A stretch of DNA of 64,000 bases, from NCBI GenBank assembly GCA_002314145.1, contig DCCG01000009.1:1-64000 (forward strand). Direction: 5' to 3'. Position 1 is the first letter of the stretch. Each line of letters begins with the position of its first letter. Made by a program: the position numbers and the translations under genes. The notes below the pieces were generated by a model. It made no database searches, was not told the origin of the DNA, and saw only the letters and a program-made list of their open reading frames with translations. This document shows positions 31,913-40,663 of this stretch, in pieces. The stretch is from Thalassolituus sp. UBA1087 (GTDB lineage Bacteria; Pseudomonadota; Gammaproteobacteria; Pseudomonadales; Oceanobacteraceae).

Positions 31913-34747
31913 ATGAAAACGCGGATTGCGGCCTTATTTTTCCTCTCTGGCATTTTGTTCTCTGCGTTTGCACAATCTCAGCCGGTGGCCTGGGATAAGG
32001 ACGGCGAGGAATGGATGACACGCCGTTCAGCGCATTTCGACATTCATTATCTGCAAAGTTATGAATCCATGGCGCAGAAAGCGCTCGCCATTGCCGAACA
32101 GGTGCACGACGAACTGGTTCCCTATTTTGGTCAGGCGCCTGAGGTCAGAACCCAGATGGTGATTACCGATGACGTGGACTATTCCAATGGCTGGGCAACG
32201 CCCTGGCCTTATAATCAGATACGCCTGTTCGCCAGCCCACCGGAAGACGTCAATGGTCTGGAACATATGGATGGCTGGCTGCATGGCCTGATCCGGCACG
32301 AGTATGTGCACATACTGCATCTGGACATGAACAGCGGCATCACCACCTCAGGGCGCGATCTGTTTGGCCGTTTCTATCTGTTTTTCCCTCATATTTTCTC
32401 TCCGTCTTTGTTTAAAGAAGGGCTGGCGGTGCATCTGGAAACCAATAAACAGCTTGGTTACGGGCGTCTCGACAGCAGTTTTTACGATATGCAGCTGCGC
32501 ATGGAAGTGGCCGGGCCGGGGCCGGACGCACTGGATCAGGCGGTACTGACACTGGATGACTGGCCATCCAACAAAGCCTATCTGTATGGCGGCTATTTTA
32601 TGGATTATCTGGCCCGTACCTACGGCGACGACGATATCGGTGAATACCTGCAGAGGTACAGTAATGAACTGGTGCCTTATGTGTTCCAGAATCATGAGGC
32701 CAGCAATACCTTCGGCCGTCGCTTTGACGGGCTTTGGTCAGGATTCCGTAACCAGATGACGGAGGCGTATGAACCCGTGCTGGCCTCACTGCAGGAGGAC
32801 GAAGTTGCCGGCAACGATGTTGTCAGCGAACCCGCCTATGCCATGGTGACCGCAGCGTCAGGCCCGGCGTTATTGTGGGTAAGCAATAATGGCAAAGATA
32901 AATCACAGCTGTTGCGTTCAGAGACCGGCAGCGATGCAGAAAACACCCGCCGTCTGACCAGCGCCAAAGGCGTCAGCGATATGGATATGGGAGCCGACGG
33001 CACACTGGCTGTGGCACGCCAGATCAGCTATGCCTCCGGGCGGGTCTTCAATGATATTTTTCTCTGGCGCGCGGATGATGGCTGGCAGCGTCTGACCCAC
33101 CAGATGCGCCTGCGCAAAGTCCGCTGGGTAGCGCCGGAGTATCTGCTGGCCAGCCGCAAACAACATGGCTTAAGTGAACTCTGGTGGCTCGACCGTGAGG
33201 GTAACTCTGTCATGTTATGGCAGGGCGGTGAAGGGCTGGTGTTGGGCGGCTTTGATGTCAGTGCCGACGGCTCCCGGCTGGTGGCCGCGATAAAGCGTCC
33301 ACAGCAGGGCTGGAATCTGGAGCAGGCCGTATTGCCGGCCGTTATGACAGCAGAGTCTCTTGACTGGCAACCGCTGACTCAGACCCGGGCGACGGAGAAT
33401 TCGCCGGTATTTTTACCGGACGACCGTGTCCTGTTCAGTGCCGATTACGACGGCATTTATAACCTGCATATTCTCAATCCGCGCACTGGCCAGGCGCAGC
33501 AGATCACCCGCGTTGTGAGCGGGGCTTTCCGGCCGCAATGGCTGGCCGGGCGGGTTGCCTATCAGGAATATACCCGCGAGGGGTATCAGCTCAGATTACT
33601 GACGCCACAGGCGCAGGGAATCCGCCGCTTTGCCATCAGTGACTATCAGGGACGTTACGATTATCCGCGCTTTCCGTCCGCAGACCGCGCAGCGCCGGAC
33701 AGTGGAATATCCACCTACAGCCCCTGGTCCAGCCTGATGCCCGCATACTGGTTTCCCTGGTGGACTGTTGAAGATAACTCCACCGTGCTGGGCATAACCA
33801 CCAGTGGGACGGATGCACTGAACCGCCATAATTATTCCCTTGTCGTTGGCTGGGATACACAACAGGACTGGGCCGAAGGTCAGTTTGTATATCAGTACGA
33901 TAACCGCTGGTCACTGGCGTATCAGCGCAGTCACAGTTTTGAAGACCTGAACCTGCCACTGGACGACGATTATCTCGCCTTTCGTGAAGATCTGGTGGTA
34001 CTGAGCCGGCGTTATATCTGGCACGCATTTGAAGATCAGCTGGCGCTGCATGCCGGGGCGGTTTATGACGACGAAAAGCTGGTCAGAATGCCGCCGTTGG
34101 TTGACGCGCAGTATCACTACCGGGAGGGACTGGCCGGCGCGGCACTGACGTTTGATAACCGCGAGTACTACCGGCATGTTGCCGGGGTGGGCTGGGGAAC
34201 CTATGTGGATCTGGTCTACGAATCCAACGATGTGATCGACAGCGATTTTGATGGTGCCCAATGGCAGAGCCGCTGGCAGCAGACCTGGGATCTGCCCGGC
34301 CGCAATACCCTGCAGTTTACTGCGTTGGGTGGCCGGGCCGACCGTGGCGCAGAACCTTTCACACTGGGGGGCGGCAGCACGGAAGAAAACATGATTTTCG
34401 GCCGTGATCAGTTCAGCCTGCGCGGTTACGACAAAGGGACTCAGATCGGCCACCAATACTACCTCGCGTCGGTTAACTATCAGTGGTGGCTGGGCAGCGT
34501 ACAGCGCAACTGGGATTTATGGCCGCTGGGGCTTGGCGATTACTATTTCAACACCTGGTACAGCCGCGGCAGTGCCTGGTTCCGCGATCAGCACCGCGAT
34601 GCACTGGACAGTGTGGGGATGGAATTTACCGCGCAGGTGGTGCTGGGATATTCCGTCGCGGTCCCCTTAACGCTGGGGATTGCCCATGGACTGAATGATG
34701 ATGTGGGAGAAACCCAGGGGTACCTGAGTTTTCAGCTGGAATATTGA
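31913..34747 (+). CDS. Secreted gluzincin-like peptidase / beta-propeller / outer-membrane barrel fusion
   Basis: A 944-residue envelope protein with a cleavable signal (MKTRIAALFFLSGILFSAFA, 1-20). Part 1 (about 35-270) is metallopeptidase-like: HEYVH at 129-133 and KEGLA with Glu169 about 36 residues later, the HExxH...E arrangement of gluzincins. Part 2 (about 290-560) has TolB/PD40-type propeller blades (NSPVFLPDDRVLFSADYDGIYNLHILNP). Part 3 (about 600-944) alternates aromatic strands and contains SLRGYDKGTQIGHQYY, close to the barrel motif of Omp85/surface-antigen proteins, ending in an aromatic residue (LEY) as outer-membrane barrels do. The ATG at 31913 is preferred to a GTG at 31907 because AGGAAG is then five bases away. 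Function is unknown. Confidence 0.8.
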   Translation: MKTRIAALFFLSGILFSAFAQSQPVAWDKDGEEWMTRRSAHFDIHYLQSYESMAQKALAIAEQVHDELVPYFGQAPEVRTQMVITDDVDYSNGWATPWPYNQIRLFASPPEDVNGLEHMDGWLHGLIRHEYVHILHLDMNSGITTSGRDLFGRFYLFFPHIFSPSLFKEGLAVHLETNKQLGYGRLDSSFYDMQLRMEVAGPGPDALDQAVLTLDDWPSNKAYLYGGYFMDYLARTYGDDDIGEYLQRYSNELVPYVFQNHEASNTFGRRFDGLWSGFRNQMTEAYEPVLASLQEDEVAGNDVVSEPAYAMVTAASGPALLWVSNNGKDKSQLLRSETGSDAENTRRLTSAKGVSDMDMGADGTLAVARQISYASGRVFNDIFLWRADDGWQRLTHQMRLRKVRWVAPEYLLASRKQHGLSELWWLDREGNSVMLWQGGEGLVLGGFDVSADGSRLVAAIKRPQQGWNLEQAVLPAVMTAESLDWQPLTQTRATENSPVFLPDDRVLFSADYDGIYNLHILNPRTGQAQQITRVVSGAFRPQWLAGRVAYQEYTREGYQLRLLTPQAQGIRRFAISDYQGRYDYPRFPSADRAAPDSGISTYSPWSSLMPAYWFPWWTVEDNSTVLGITTSGTDALNRHNYSLVVGWDTQQDWAEGQFVYQYDNRWSLAYQRSHSFEDLNLPLDDDYLAFREDLVVLSRRYIWHAFEDQLALHAGAVYDDEKLVRMPPLVDAQYHYREGLAGAALTFDNREYYRHVAGVGWGTYVDLVYESNDVIDSDFDGAQWQSRWQQTWDLPGRNTLQFTALGGRADRGAEPFTLGGGSTEENMIFGRDQFSLRGYDKGTQIGHQYYLASVNYQWWLGSVQRNWDLWPLGLGDYYFNTWYSRGSAWFRDQHRDALDSVGMEFTAQVVLGYSVAVPLTLGIAHGLNDDVGETQGYLSFQLEY

Positions 34748-34849
34748 AGCCAGACTGACATAAGTCCACATTGTTGCAGGCGATTTTATCCTGCCGGATA
34801 CGATACACTTCCGGTCAGACATTAGGTTATCGGGATGGATGCATAGCGC

Positions 34850-36439
34850 ATGGATTATTTGTGGGTGCTGGTGGCGTTTGCCTGTGGGTTTGGCGTTAAA
34901 CAACTGGGAATGCCGCCTCTGGTCGGCTTTCTGTTAGCCGGTTTTGGACTGCATGCTCTGGGAGTAAAACCCGAAGGGGATCTGGAACTGCTGGCCGACC
35001 TTGGCATTACACTGATGCTGTTTACCATCGGTCTGAAACTGAACGTCAGGGCACTGATCAGAAAAGAAGTCCTGGTCACGGCGGTATCGCACACCCTGGT
35101 GTGGATTGTCGTGGTTGTCAGCTGTCTGTCGCTGATCACTCTGTTGGGCACAGGTTACTACTTCGATCTGCCGCTTGAATCTTTATTGGTCATTGGCTTT
35201 GCGCTGAGTTTTTCTTCCACTGTCTGCGTCGTCAAAATGCTGGAAGAGGCATCCGAATTAAAAACAAAGCACGGTAAAACGGCGATTGCGATTCTGGTAC
35301 TGCAGGATGTGCTGGCGGTTCTGTTTCTCGTGGCATCAACCGGAAAACTGCCCTCCGTATGGGCGTTCGCCTTGCTGGCGTTACCACTGGCGCGGCCGCT
35401 GATTCACAGAATGGTGACGCATGTGGGTCATGATGAACTGCTGCCGCTGCTGGGGTTCTTTCTCGCCCTGGGCGGGGCGGAACTGTTCAGTCTGGTGAAT
35501 GTTAAAGGGGATATGGGTGCGCTGATTGCCGGTATGTTGCTGGCCTCTCACACCAAAGCCGCTGAACTCTATAAATCCCTGATCGGATTTAAAGACCTGT
35601 TCCTCATTGGCTTTTTTCTGAGCATCGGTTTTACCGCGCTGCCATCGCTGGATATGATGCTGACAGCACTGCTTCTGCTGGTTCTGTTGCTGGTTAAATT
35701 TGTATTGTTTTTCCGCTTACTGACCTGGCTCGGTATGTCCGGCCGCAGCTCTTATCTGACGTCCATGGCGTTAACCAACTTCAGTGAGTTCGGTCTTATT
35801 GTTGCGGATGTGGGCATGGAAAATAACTGGATACCGGACGAATGGCTGGTGATCATTGCTCTGGTGATGTCTTTTTCTTTTGTTTTAAGCAGCTTTGTAT
35901 TCAAACGTGCTCACTATGTTTATGCCCATTACAACAAGCTGATCAATCGCTATGAAAAACCGGAATCGCATCAGGGCATCCATTTGCCTGATGGCGTGGA
36001 TATTATTATCGCGGGTATGGGACGGGTAGGTAAGGGTGCCTATATGGCGCTGGAAAAACAGTACGATCAGCGCGTCTGCGGCATTGAATCCGATGCTGAG
36101 CGCGTCAACCTGCTGCGTGAACAGAAGGTAAATGTGATTGCGGCTGACTCTGATGACTATGAATTCTGGCAGGCTGTCACTAAAAACAACATCAGTCTGG
36201 TTATGCTGGCGCTGCCGTCCCAGGTGGAAATGCGCAGCACGCTGGAAATGCTGCGTATGGCCGGATACCAGGGCAAGGTAGCGGCTGTGGCCCGTTACGA
36301 AGATGAGCGTAAAGAATTGCTCAGCATGGGGGTCAATGTGGCCTTTAATTATTATTCTGAGGTTGGTTCCGGTTTCGCCGCCGAGAGTCAGCATCTGCTG
36401 GAAAGTGAACGGCCGCTGGATATTGCCTCGCAGGTATGA
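34850..36439 (+). CDS. Kef-type monovalent cation:proton antiporter with TrkA-N domain
   Basis: A 529-residue CPA2-family antiporter. The first ~355 residues carry about 11-12 hydrophobic segments with the family pattern GFLLAGFGLHALG, LGITLMLFTIGLKLN, SFSSTVCVVKMLEE and AILVLQDVLAVLFL. A cytoplasmic RCK/TrkA-N domain follows, with the nucleotide-binding GMGRVGKGAYMALEKQYD near residue 385 and a downstream acid (GIESD). It resembles YbaL/KefB-like proteins that exchange K+ or Na+ for H+. No regulatory KefF/KefG partner is adjacent. The start lacks a strong ribosome-binding site. Confidence 0.88.
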   Translation: MDYLWVLVAFACGFGVKQLGMPPLVGFLLAGFGLHALGVKPEGDLELLADLGITLMLFTIGLKLNVRALIRKEVLVTAVSHTLVWIVVVVSCLSLITLLGTGYYFDLPLESLLVIGFALSFSSTVCVVKMLEEASELKTKHGKTAIAILVLQDVLAVLFLVASTGKLPSVWAFALLALPLARPLIHRMVTHVGHDELLPLLGFFLALGGAELFSLVNVKGDMGALIAGMLLASHTKAAELYKSLIGFKDLFLIGFFLSIGFTALPSLDMMLTALLLLVLLLVKFVLFFRLLTWLGMSGRSSYLTSMALTNFSEFGLIVADVGMENNWIPDEWLVIIALVMSFSFVLSSFVFKRAHYVYAHYNKLINRYEKPESHQGIHLPDGVDIIIAGMGRVGKGAYMALEKQYDQRVCGIESDAERVNLLREQKVNVIAADSDDYEFWQAVTKNNISLVMLALPSQVEMRSTLEMLRMAGYQGKVAAVARYEDERKELLSMGVNVAFNYYSEVGSGFAAESQHLLESERPLDIASQV

Positions 36440-36490
36440 GCGGAGATTGCGCCCGGACGCAGAAAAAGGCCGGGAAAAGACGGCGGCCTG

Positions 36491-37027
36491 TCAGGCCGGG
36501 CGCTGCAATACATCCAGCAGAGCGCCGGTGTCGGAGACTTTCAGCAGAGTCTCATTACCGTGGGCGAATCCTTCGCTGTGGATATGCTGCAGCAGATCAA
36601 ACAGTGGCTGCCAGTAATTATCCACGTCGTAACACAGGCAGGGTTTGCTGTGACTGCCAATGCCCGCCCAGCACCAGATCTCAATCAGTTCATCCAGTGT
36701 GCCGATACCGCCGGGCAGGGCGATAAAAGCATCAGCCAGTCCGGCCATCATGGCTTTGCGTTCATGCATGCCCTTTACATAGCGCAGATCGGTCAGCGCC
36801 TGATGGGCAACTTCGCGCTGGAACAGACCTTCCGGAATCACACCAATGACTTCACCGCCGGCGGCCAGTGCGTTGTCGGCCACCACCCCCATTAGTCCGG
36901 TGTTGCTGCCACCATAGACAATACCGATTCCGGCGTCCGCCAGTGCCGTGGCAACCGCCGCAGCTGCCCCCGCGTATTTATCATCATTGCCGCGGCGGGA
37001 GCCGCAGTAAATAGCGACACGTTTCAT
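36491..37027 (-). CDS. LOG family protein (nucleoside-5'-monophosphate phosphoribohydrolase)
   Basis: A 178-residue Rossmann-fold enzyme of the LOG/TIGR00730 group. The signature PGGIGTLDE is at 105-113, preceded by MHERK at 87-91; together they form the nucleotide-binding catalytic site. GGSNTGLMG (39-47) is also typical. Members hydrolyse N6-modified or plain nucleoside monophosphates to base and ribose 5-phosphate. In bacteria they are often general nucleotide-salvage or stress enzymes. Convergent with the antiporter gene, 51 bases apart. Confidence 0.9.
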   Translation of the reverse strand: MKRVAIYCGSRRGNDDKYAGAAAAVATALADAGIGIVYGGSNTGLMGVVADNALAAGGEVIGVIPEGLFQREVAHQALTDLRYVKGMHERKAMMAGLADAFIALPGGIGTLDELIEIWCWAGIGSHSKPCLCYDVDNYWQPLFDLLQHIHSEGFAHGNETLLKVSDTGALLDVLQRPA

Positions 37028-37207
37028 ATCAGCTCTCCCGTCGAATTATCGCCGCTCAGTATAACGGGTTTTCCCTGTGACTTCCGGAACACAGCATTAC
37101 GCGACTGTGACGTCACCTGTGACGCAACCGGCTGGTGGCGTGATTATTCACTGCGGCGGGTAAGAGTAAGAGAAAGGGCAGTGGAACGCGGCCGGCAGGC
37201 ATAAAAA

Positions 37208-37225
37208 AGGCGCCTGCCGGCGCCT
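37208..37225 (-). terminator. Terminator downstream of the 142-residue secreted protein gene
   Basis: AGGCGCC (37208-37214) and GGCGCCT (37219-37225) form a stem with a four-base loop. On the minus strand it is followed by a T6 run (A-run 37203-37208). It ends transcription of the minus-strand gene whose stop is at 37241. Confidence 0.85.
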
Positions 37226-37240
37226 CAGAGAAATACGGAA

Positions 37241-37669
37241 TCAGAAGAGTTTAAGCACCAGAGCGGCGGGTTCGCAGTGGTCTTTCTCGCGCAGGTCGCT
37301 TTTCTGTTTGGCCTGTTCCGATTTAATCGACGTATAGCTGCTTGGGGAACCCTTACAGATGGTCAGCCCGAGTACGTTGTTTTTGGTTTTAACAAACAGG
37401 TTCATATTAACCAGTCCGCGGGTACGGGAACGCAGATGGATTTTTTTCGGAGTAATGGTAAAGGAGCGCAGACCATCTTTGGCGGTGATGTTCATATTTT
37501 CACCGGCGGGCGCGTTTACAAATACGGCGTCGTCACGTATCTCAATGCTGGTCCAGTTGGAATCGGTTTCAAATTCCAGTTCGTACACTTTGTATTCAGC
37601 CTCTGGCTCGGCTGCCATCAGGCTGAGTGATAAGGTGGCCAGTAAGGCGGTCGTTAATGCTTTGATCAT
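37241..37669 (-). CDS. Small secreted protein of unknown function
   Basis: A 142-residue protein with a signal peptide (MIKALTTALLATLSLSLMAA, 1-20). The mature part is predicted to be mainly beta-strand (VYELEFETDSNWTSIEIRDDAVFVNAP) and contains two cysteines (TICKGS, DHCEP) that could form a disulfide. I recognise no family. It is monocistronic, between a terminator after phoH upstream and its own terminator downstream. Confidence 0.75.
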   Translation of the reverse strand: MIKALTTALLATLSLSLMAAEPEAEYKVYELEFETDSNWTSIEIRDDAVFVNAPAGENMNITAKDGLRSFTITPKKIHLRSRTRGLVNMNLFVKTKNNVLGLTICKGSPSSYTSIKSEQAKQKSDLREKDHCEPAALVLKLF

Positions 37670-37712
37670 GTTGTACCTTCCGTGGATTGCGGATGGTGAA
37701 TGGATAATGAAA

Positions 37713-37742
37713 AAGAGGGCTTTGATTTAACAAAGCCCTCTT
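37713..37742. terminator. Terminator downstream of phoH
   Basis: AAGAGGGCTTTG (37713-37724) pairs with CAAAGCCCTCTT (37731-37742) around a six-base loop. On the minus strand five T follow directly, about 55 bases after the phoH stop. Confidence 0.88.
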
Positions 37743-37794
37743 AGTTATATAGTTCACACTTCTTATATCGTCAAAGCAGGTAAGCAAAAAAGCG

Positions 37795-39174
37795 TTACAA
37801 ATGCGTCTCCGCGTACTCTGCCAGTTCGGACCTTGGCGAGCCCTCCAGGTGCACGGTGCCACCGTGGCCAAAGTCTTTAAAACGCTCAATCAGGTAAGTA
37901 AGACCGGAGCTGACCGGGTTGAGGTAGGGTGTGTCTATCTGCGCCAGATTACCCAGGCAGATGACCTTACTGCCGGCCCCGGCACGGGTGATGATGGTTT
38001 TCATCTGGTGCGGTGTCAGGTTCTGGCACTCATCGATCAGAATCAGGCTCTGCTGAAAGCTGCGGCCACGGATGTAGTTCAGCGATTTAAACTGCAGTGG
38101 CACTTTCTGCAGAATGTAATCGACACTGCTGGTGGCGTTTTCGTCATCATTGTGCAGCGCTTCCAGGTTATCGGTAATGGCGCCCAGCCAGGGTTCCATT
38201 TTCTCCGCCTCCGTGCCCGGCAGGTAGCCGATATCTTCATCCAGTCCGCGGGTAGAGCGGGTGGCGATAATGCGCTTGAACTGGCGTGTGGCCACCGTCA
38301 TTTCGATGGCCGCGGCCAGTGCCAGAATGGTTTTGCCGGAGCCGGCCTGGCCCGACAGTGTCACCAGATGCACATCCGGATCGAGTAACAGGTACAGCGC
38401 CAGCGCCTGGGGAATATCCCGCGGCGTCAGCCCCCAGACACTCTGTGACATCAGCTCTGCTGCCGGCAGATCCTGCAGTACGGCACTGTGTTCTTCCAGT
38501 TTTACCACACGGCCAATAAAGCCTTTTTCGTCGACGATAAACCGGTTCAGGCACAGATTTTCCGGCAGATTGACCAGCGGGATGCGGTGAAAGGTGCCGG
38601 TTTCATCGTGGAAAGTTTCCACTTCGGCCTGGGTTTCCCAGAACGAATCCATAAAGGTGTGGTAACCGGTTTCCAGCAGCGAAACGTCATCCAGCAGCTG
38701 GTCATTCTGGTAGTCCTGGGCACCAACGCCACAGCCGCGGGCTTTCAGCCGCATGTTGATGTCTTTGGTGATCAGTACGACTTCACGGCGCGGGTTCTTC
38801 TCCTGTAAGCCCACCAGGCCGTTAATGATTTTATTGTCGTTCAGATGCTCCGGCAATGAACGGCTGGCGTTATCGAAGTTATCCAGAAGGATGGACAGAT
38901 GGCCCTGAATGGAGCCGTCAGCGCGGATAATGGGGACGCCTTTGGCGACTTCCGTGGGCGATGCATCGCCGATGATTTTATCAATTTTACGGATGGCTTC
39001 GCGGCAATCGGTGGCGATGGCGGCTTTGCCCATTTTTAATTTATCCAACTCTTCCAGAACGGTCATGGGTATCACAACCTGATGCTCTTCAAAATTCAGG
39101 ATCGCGGCGGGATCGTGAATCAGAACATTCGTATCCAGAACATACAGCTTGGTGTTGGTCTTAAGTGCGGCCAT
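37795..39174 (-). CDS. PhoH2-type protein: PIN nuclease domain fused to PhoH ATPase
   Basis: A 459-residue fusion. Residues 1-150 form a PIN domain (LYVLDTNVLIHDP, with acidic metal residues at Asp14, Glu42 and a later KDINMRLKA). Residues 220-459 form a PhoH ATPase with Walker A GQAGSGKT (near 274) and Walker B LILIDECQN (near 377). PhoH2 proteins unwind and cleave RNA in the mycobacterial members studied. A long untranslated leader with strong structure precedes the gene. Confidence 0.92.
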   Translation of the reverse strand: MAALKTNTKLYVLDTNVLIHDPAAILNFEEHQVVIPMTVLEELDKLKMGKAAIATDCREAIRKIDKIIGDASPTEVAKGVPIIRADGSIQGHLSILLDNFDNASRSLPEHLNDNKIINGLVGLQEKNPRREVVLITKDINMRLKARGCGVGAQDYQNDQLLDDVSLLETGYHTFMDSFWETQAEVETFHDETGTFHRIPLVNLPENLCLNRFIVDEKGFIGRVVKLEEHSAVLQDLPAAELMSQSVWGLTPRDIPQALALYLLLDPDVHLVTLSGQAGSGKTILALAAAIEMTVATRQFKRIIATRSTRGLDEDIGYLPGTEAEKMEPWLGAITDNLEALHNDDENATSSVDYILQKVPLQFKSLNYIRGRSFQQSLILIDECQNLTPHQMKTIITRAGAGSKVICLGNLAQIDTPYLNPVSSGLTYLIERFKDFGHGGTVHLEGSPRSELAEYAETHL

Positions 39175-39395
39175 ATAAGCACTCCTGGTGGCAGGTTAGG
39201 CTGAGTAATTTGCGCGGATAGGAATTCATGCCGGAGCGGTTCTCCGAACACAGGCAGGGCATGGACTGCGGTGTGTTTTTTTCAGGTGAAGTTGAGAGAG
39301 TGGTCAGTAAATTCGGGGATGATTTTGAGCGGTAAGGGGGGCCGGCGTCGTTGCCCGTAGCGGGCTTCGCCTGATGGTACTGGCTTTGTTCACAC

Positions 39396-39504
39396 AGATC
39401 CGCTGCGGACCTGCCTGATCTGCCAGTCTGTGACAGATGCGTTGTCTGCAACAACAACCCTCCTCCGTGGGTCAGGCTTCAGGCGCTTACTCCCGAAGCT
39501 CCCC
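39396..39504 (-). ncRNA. Candidate structured leader RNA or sRNA upstream of phoH
   Basis: Read on the minus strand, four stems follow each other within about 105 bases: CTTCGGG/CCTGAAG (39498-39492 with 39483-39477), GTTGT/ACAAC (39455-39451 with 39445-39441), ATCTG/CAGAT (around 39438-39418), and AGGTCC/GGATCT (39412-39396). The first begins at the expected start of a promoter just upstream. I do not recognise a known riboswitch class. Whether it is a phoH leader or a separate RNA is open. Confidence 0.4.
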
Positions 39505-39506
39505 TT

Positions 39507-39535
39507 ACTATGAACATAACAGGGCGTTCTGCCAA
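39507..39535 (-). promoter_or_regulatory. Candidate promoter for phoH leader
   Basis: On the minus strand TTGGCA (39535-39530) and CATAGT (39512-39507) are 17 bases apart: 5/6 and 4/6 matches. The expected start point falls at the AAGGGGAG segment where the first hairpin begins. Confidence 0.4.
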
Positions 39536-39586
39536 GTCTTTGTTGGCGGGTCATCAATTGTTCATATTGTCTCAGTTGCACCCGGC

Positions 39587-40462
39587 TCAGCCGCGCAGAC
39601 GGGCGAGATATTGGGCGATGTCCGGTAACAGCTGCAGATAAAGACCAAGGCGGCTGAGCAACAGCACACGGTCTTTCTGCAGCAGCTGTTCGCGTGCCTG
39701 CTGCACGGTCTGGGTCAGCAGGCGCCTGGCCCGCAGGCGGTTCATGCCCCATTCAATGCCCGGCGCTAACAGGGGAGAAATCAGAATAACGGAGGCGATT
39801 CCGGTGCCGATACCGGCCCAGCTGACCCACCCCGGAACGCCGAACCAACTGGCCCAGAATGCCCCCCACCAGGTCTGCTGGCCAAGGTAAACCGAGGTTG
39901 CCAGTGTGCTGCCCAGACTGGCTGCGCTACTCACCATGGCTTTATCGCCGAGGGCACGTCCGCTGAGCATAATGGTCAGGGCCAGTAAGGCTTCCCGCAT
40001 GCCTTCGCCGGGCAGGTGCAGACGCTGCAGCTGGTGGCTGACGTAGTGCTCAAAATCAGCCCGCTGAGCCGGGCTCAGAGGGTGCTCACTGAGGTCCGGC
40101 CCGCTGTGGCGGATGACGGTCTCACAGTAGTCCTGCAGTGTCTGTTCAAGACCCGGCAGATCCAGCAATTCATGCTCAATGATGTGGCGCAATTCGCTTT
40201 CTTTACCACTGCGCGGCAGGTTGCGGCGTCGGCGCAGCAGCAGATTGCCCAGCACCCGGGGCAGCACCAGCAGGTCGCCCGGAATGTCCCGACGGTGACG
40301 CCAGTGACGGGCGGCAACGGCTGAGGCCCGGGAAAAATGTGCCTGATAGACAGCGTCGACGCGGGCTTCTGCCTGATTGAAATGCTGCTCAATCCGGGAC
40401 GCCAGTGCCGCTTCATGGGCGGCCGCTGACAGGGCCGGAGCAGGGGGTTGGGTTTGGCACAT
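39587..40462 (-). CDS. Hypothetical protein with two central hydrophobic segments
   Basis: A 291-residue protein I cannot assign. The N-terminal third is Arg/His-rich (RHWRHRRDIPGDLLVLPRVLGNLLLRRRRN). A short Ala/Leu/Gly-rich stretch with a GRALGDKAMVSSAASLGSTLATSVYLG pattern follows. Two hydrophobic segments near 200-245 (WWGAFWASWFGVPGWVSWAG, ASVILISPLLAPG) suggest a membrane hairpin, and the C-terminus is a Leu-rich helix. The start is set at 40462, with AAAGG six bases upstream; a longer frame upstream has no such site. Confidence 0.75.
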   Translation of the reverse strand: MCQTQPPAPALSAAAHEAALASRIEQHFNQAEARVDAVYQAHFSRASAVAARHWRHRRDIPGDLLVLPRVLGNLLLRRRRNLPRSGKESELRHIIEHELLDLPGLEQTLQDYCETVIRHSGPDLSEHPLSPAQRADFEHYVSHQLQRLHLPGEGMREALLALTIMLSGRALGDKAMVSSAASLGSTLATSVYLGQQTWWGAFWASWFGVPGWVSWAGIGTGIASVILISPLLAPGIEWGMNRLRARRLLTQTVQQAREQLLQKDRVLLLSRLGLYLQLLPDIAQYLARLRG

Positions 40463-40663
40463 ATTAACCTTTTGATAACAACCGATTGACTCTATTGTCG
40501 CTGGCCCGATGGCGTTCGGGACAAGAACCACCGGCACTGACAGGATACACTGTCAGGCCATGATGCGGATGCCGCAGGCCGGCGATCAGTCATCTGAACA
40601 GCCGGGACTGGCCCAGTGTCAGCCGCTGATAATAACAACAAAAAACTCATCACCGGGGGAACT

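Larger units (their letters stand above)
39175..39586. other. phoH leader region, minus strand
   Basis: This 412-base gap lies between the minus-strand gene ending at 39587 and phoH. It contains a candidate promoter at 39507-39535 and, directly downstream, a run of hairpins (39396-39504). It also contains GCCCG TAG CGGGC near 39352-39365. No gene is supported. The length and structure suggest a regulated 5' leader or an independent small RNA. Confidence 0.55.
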
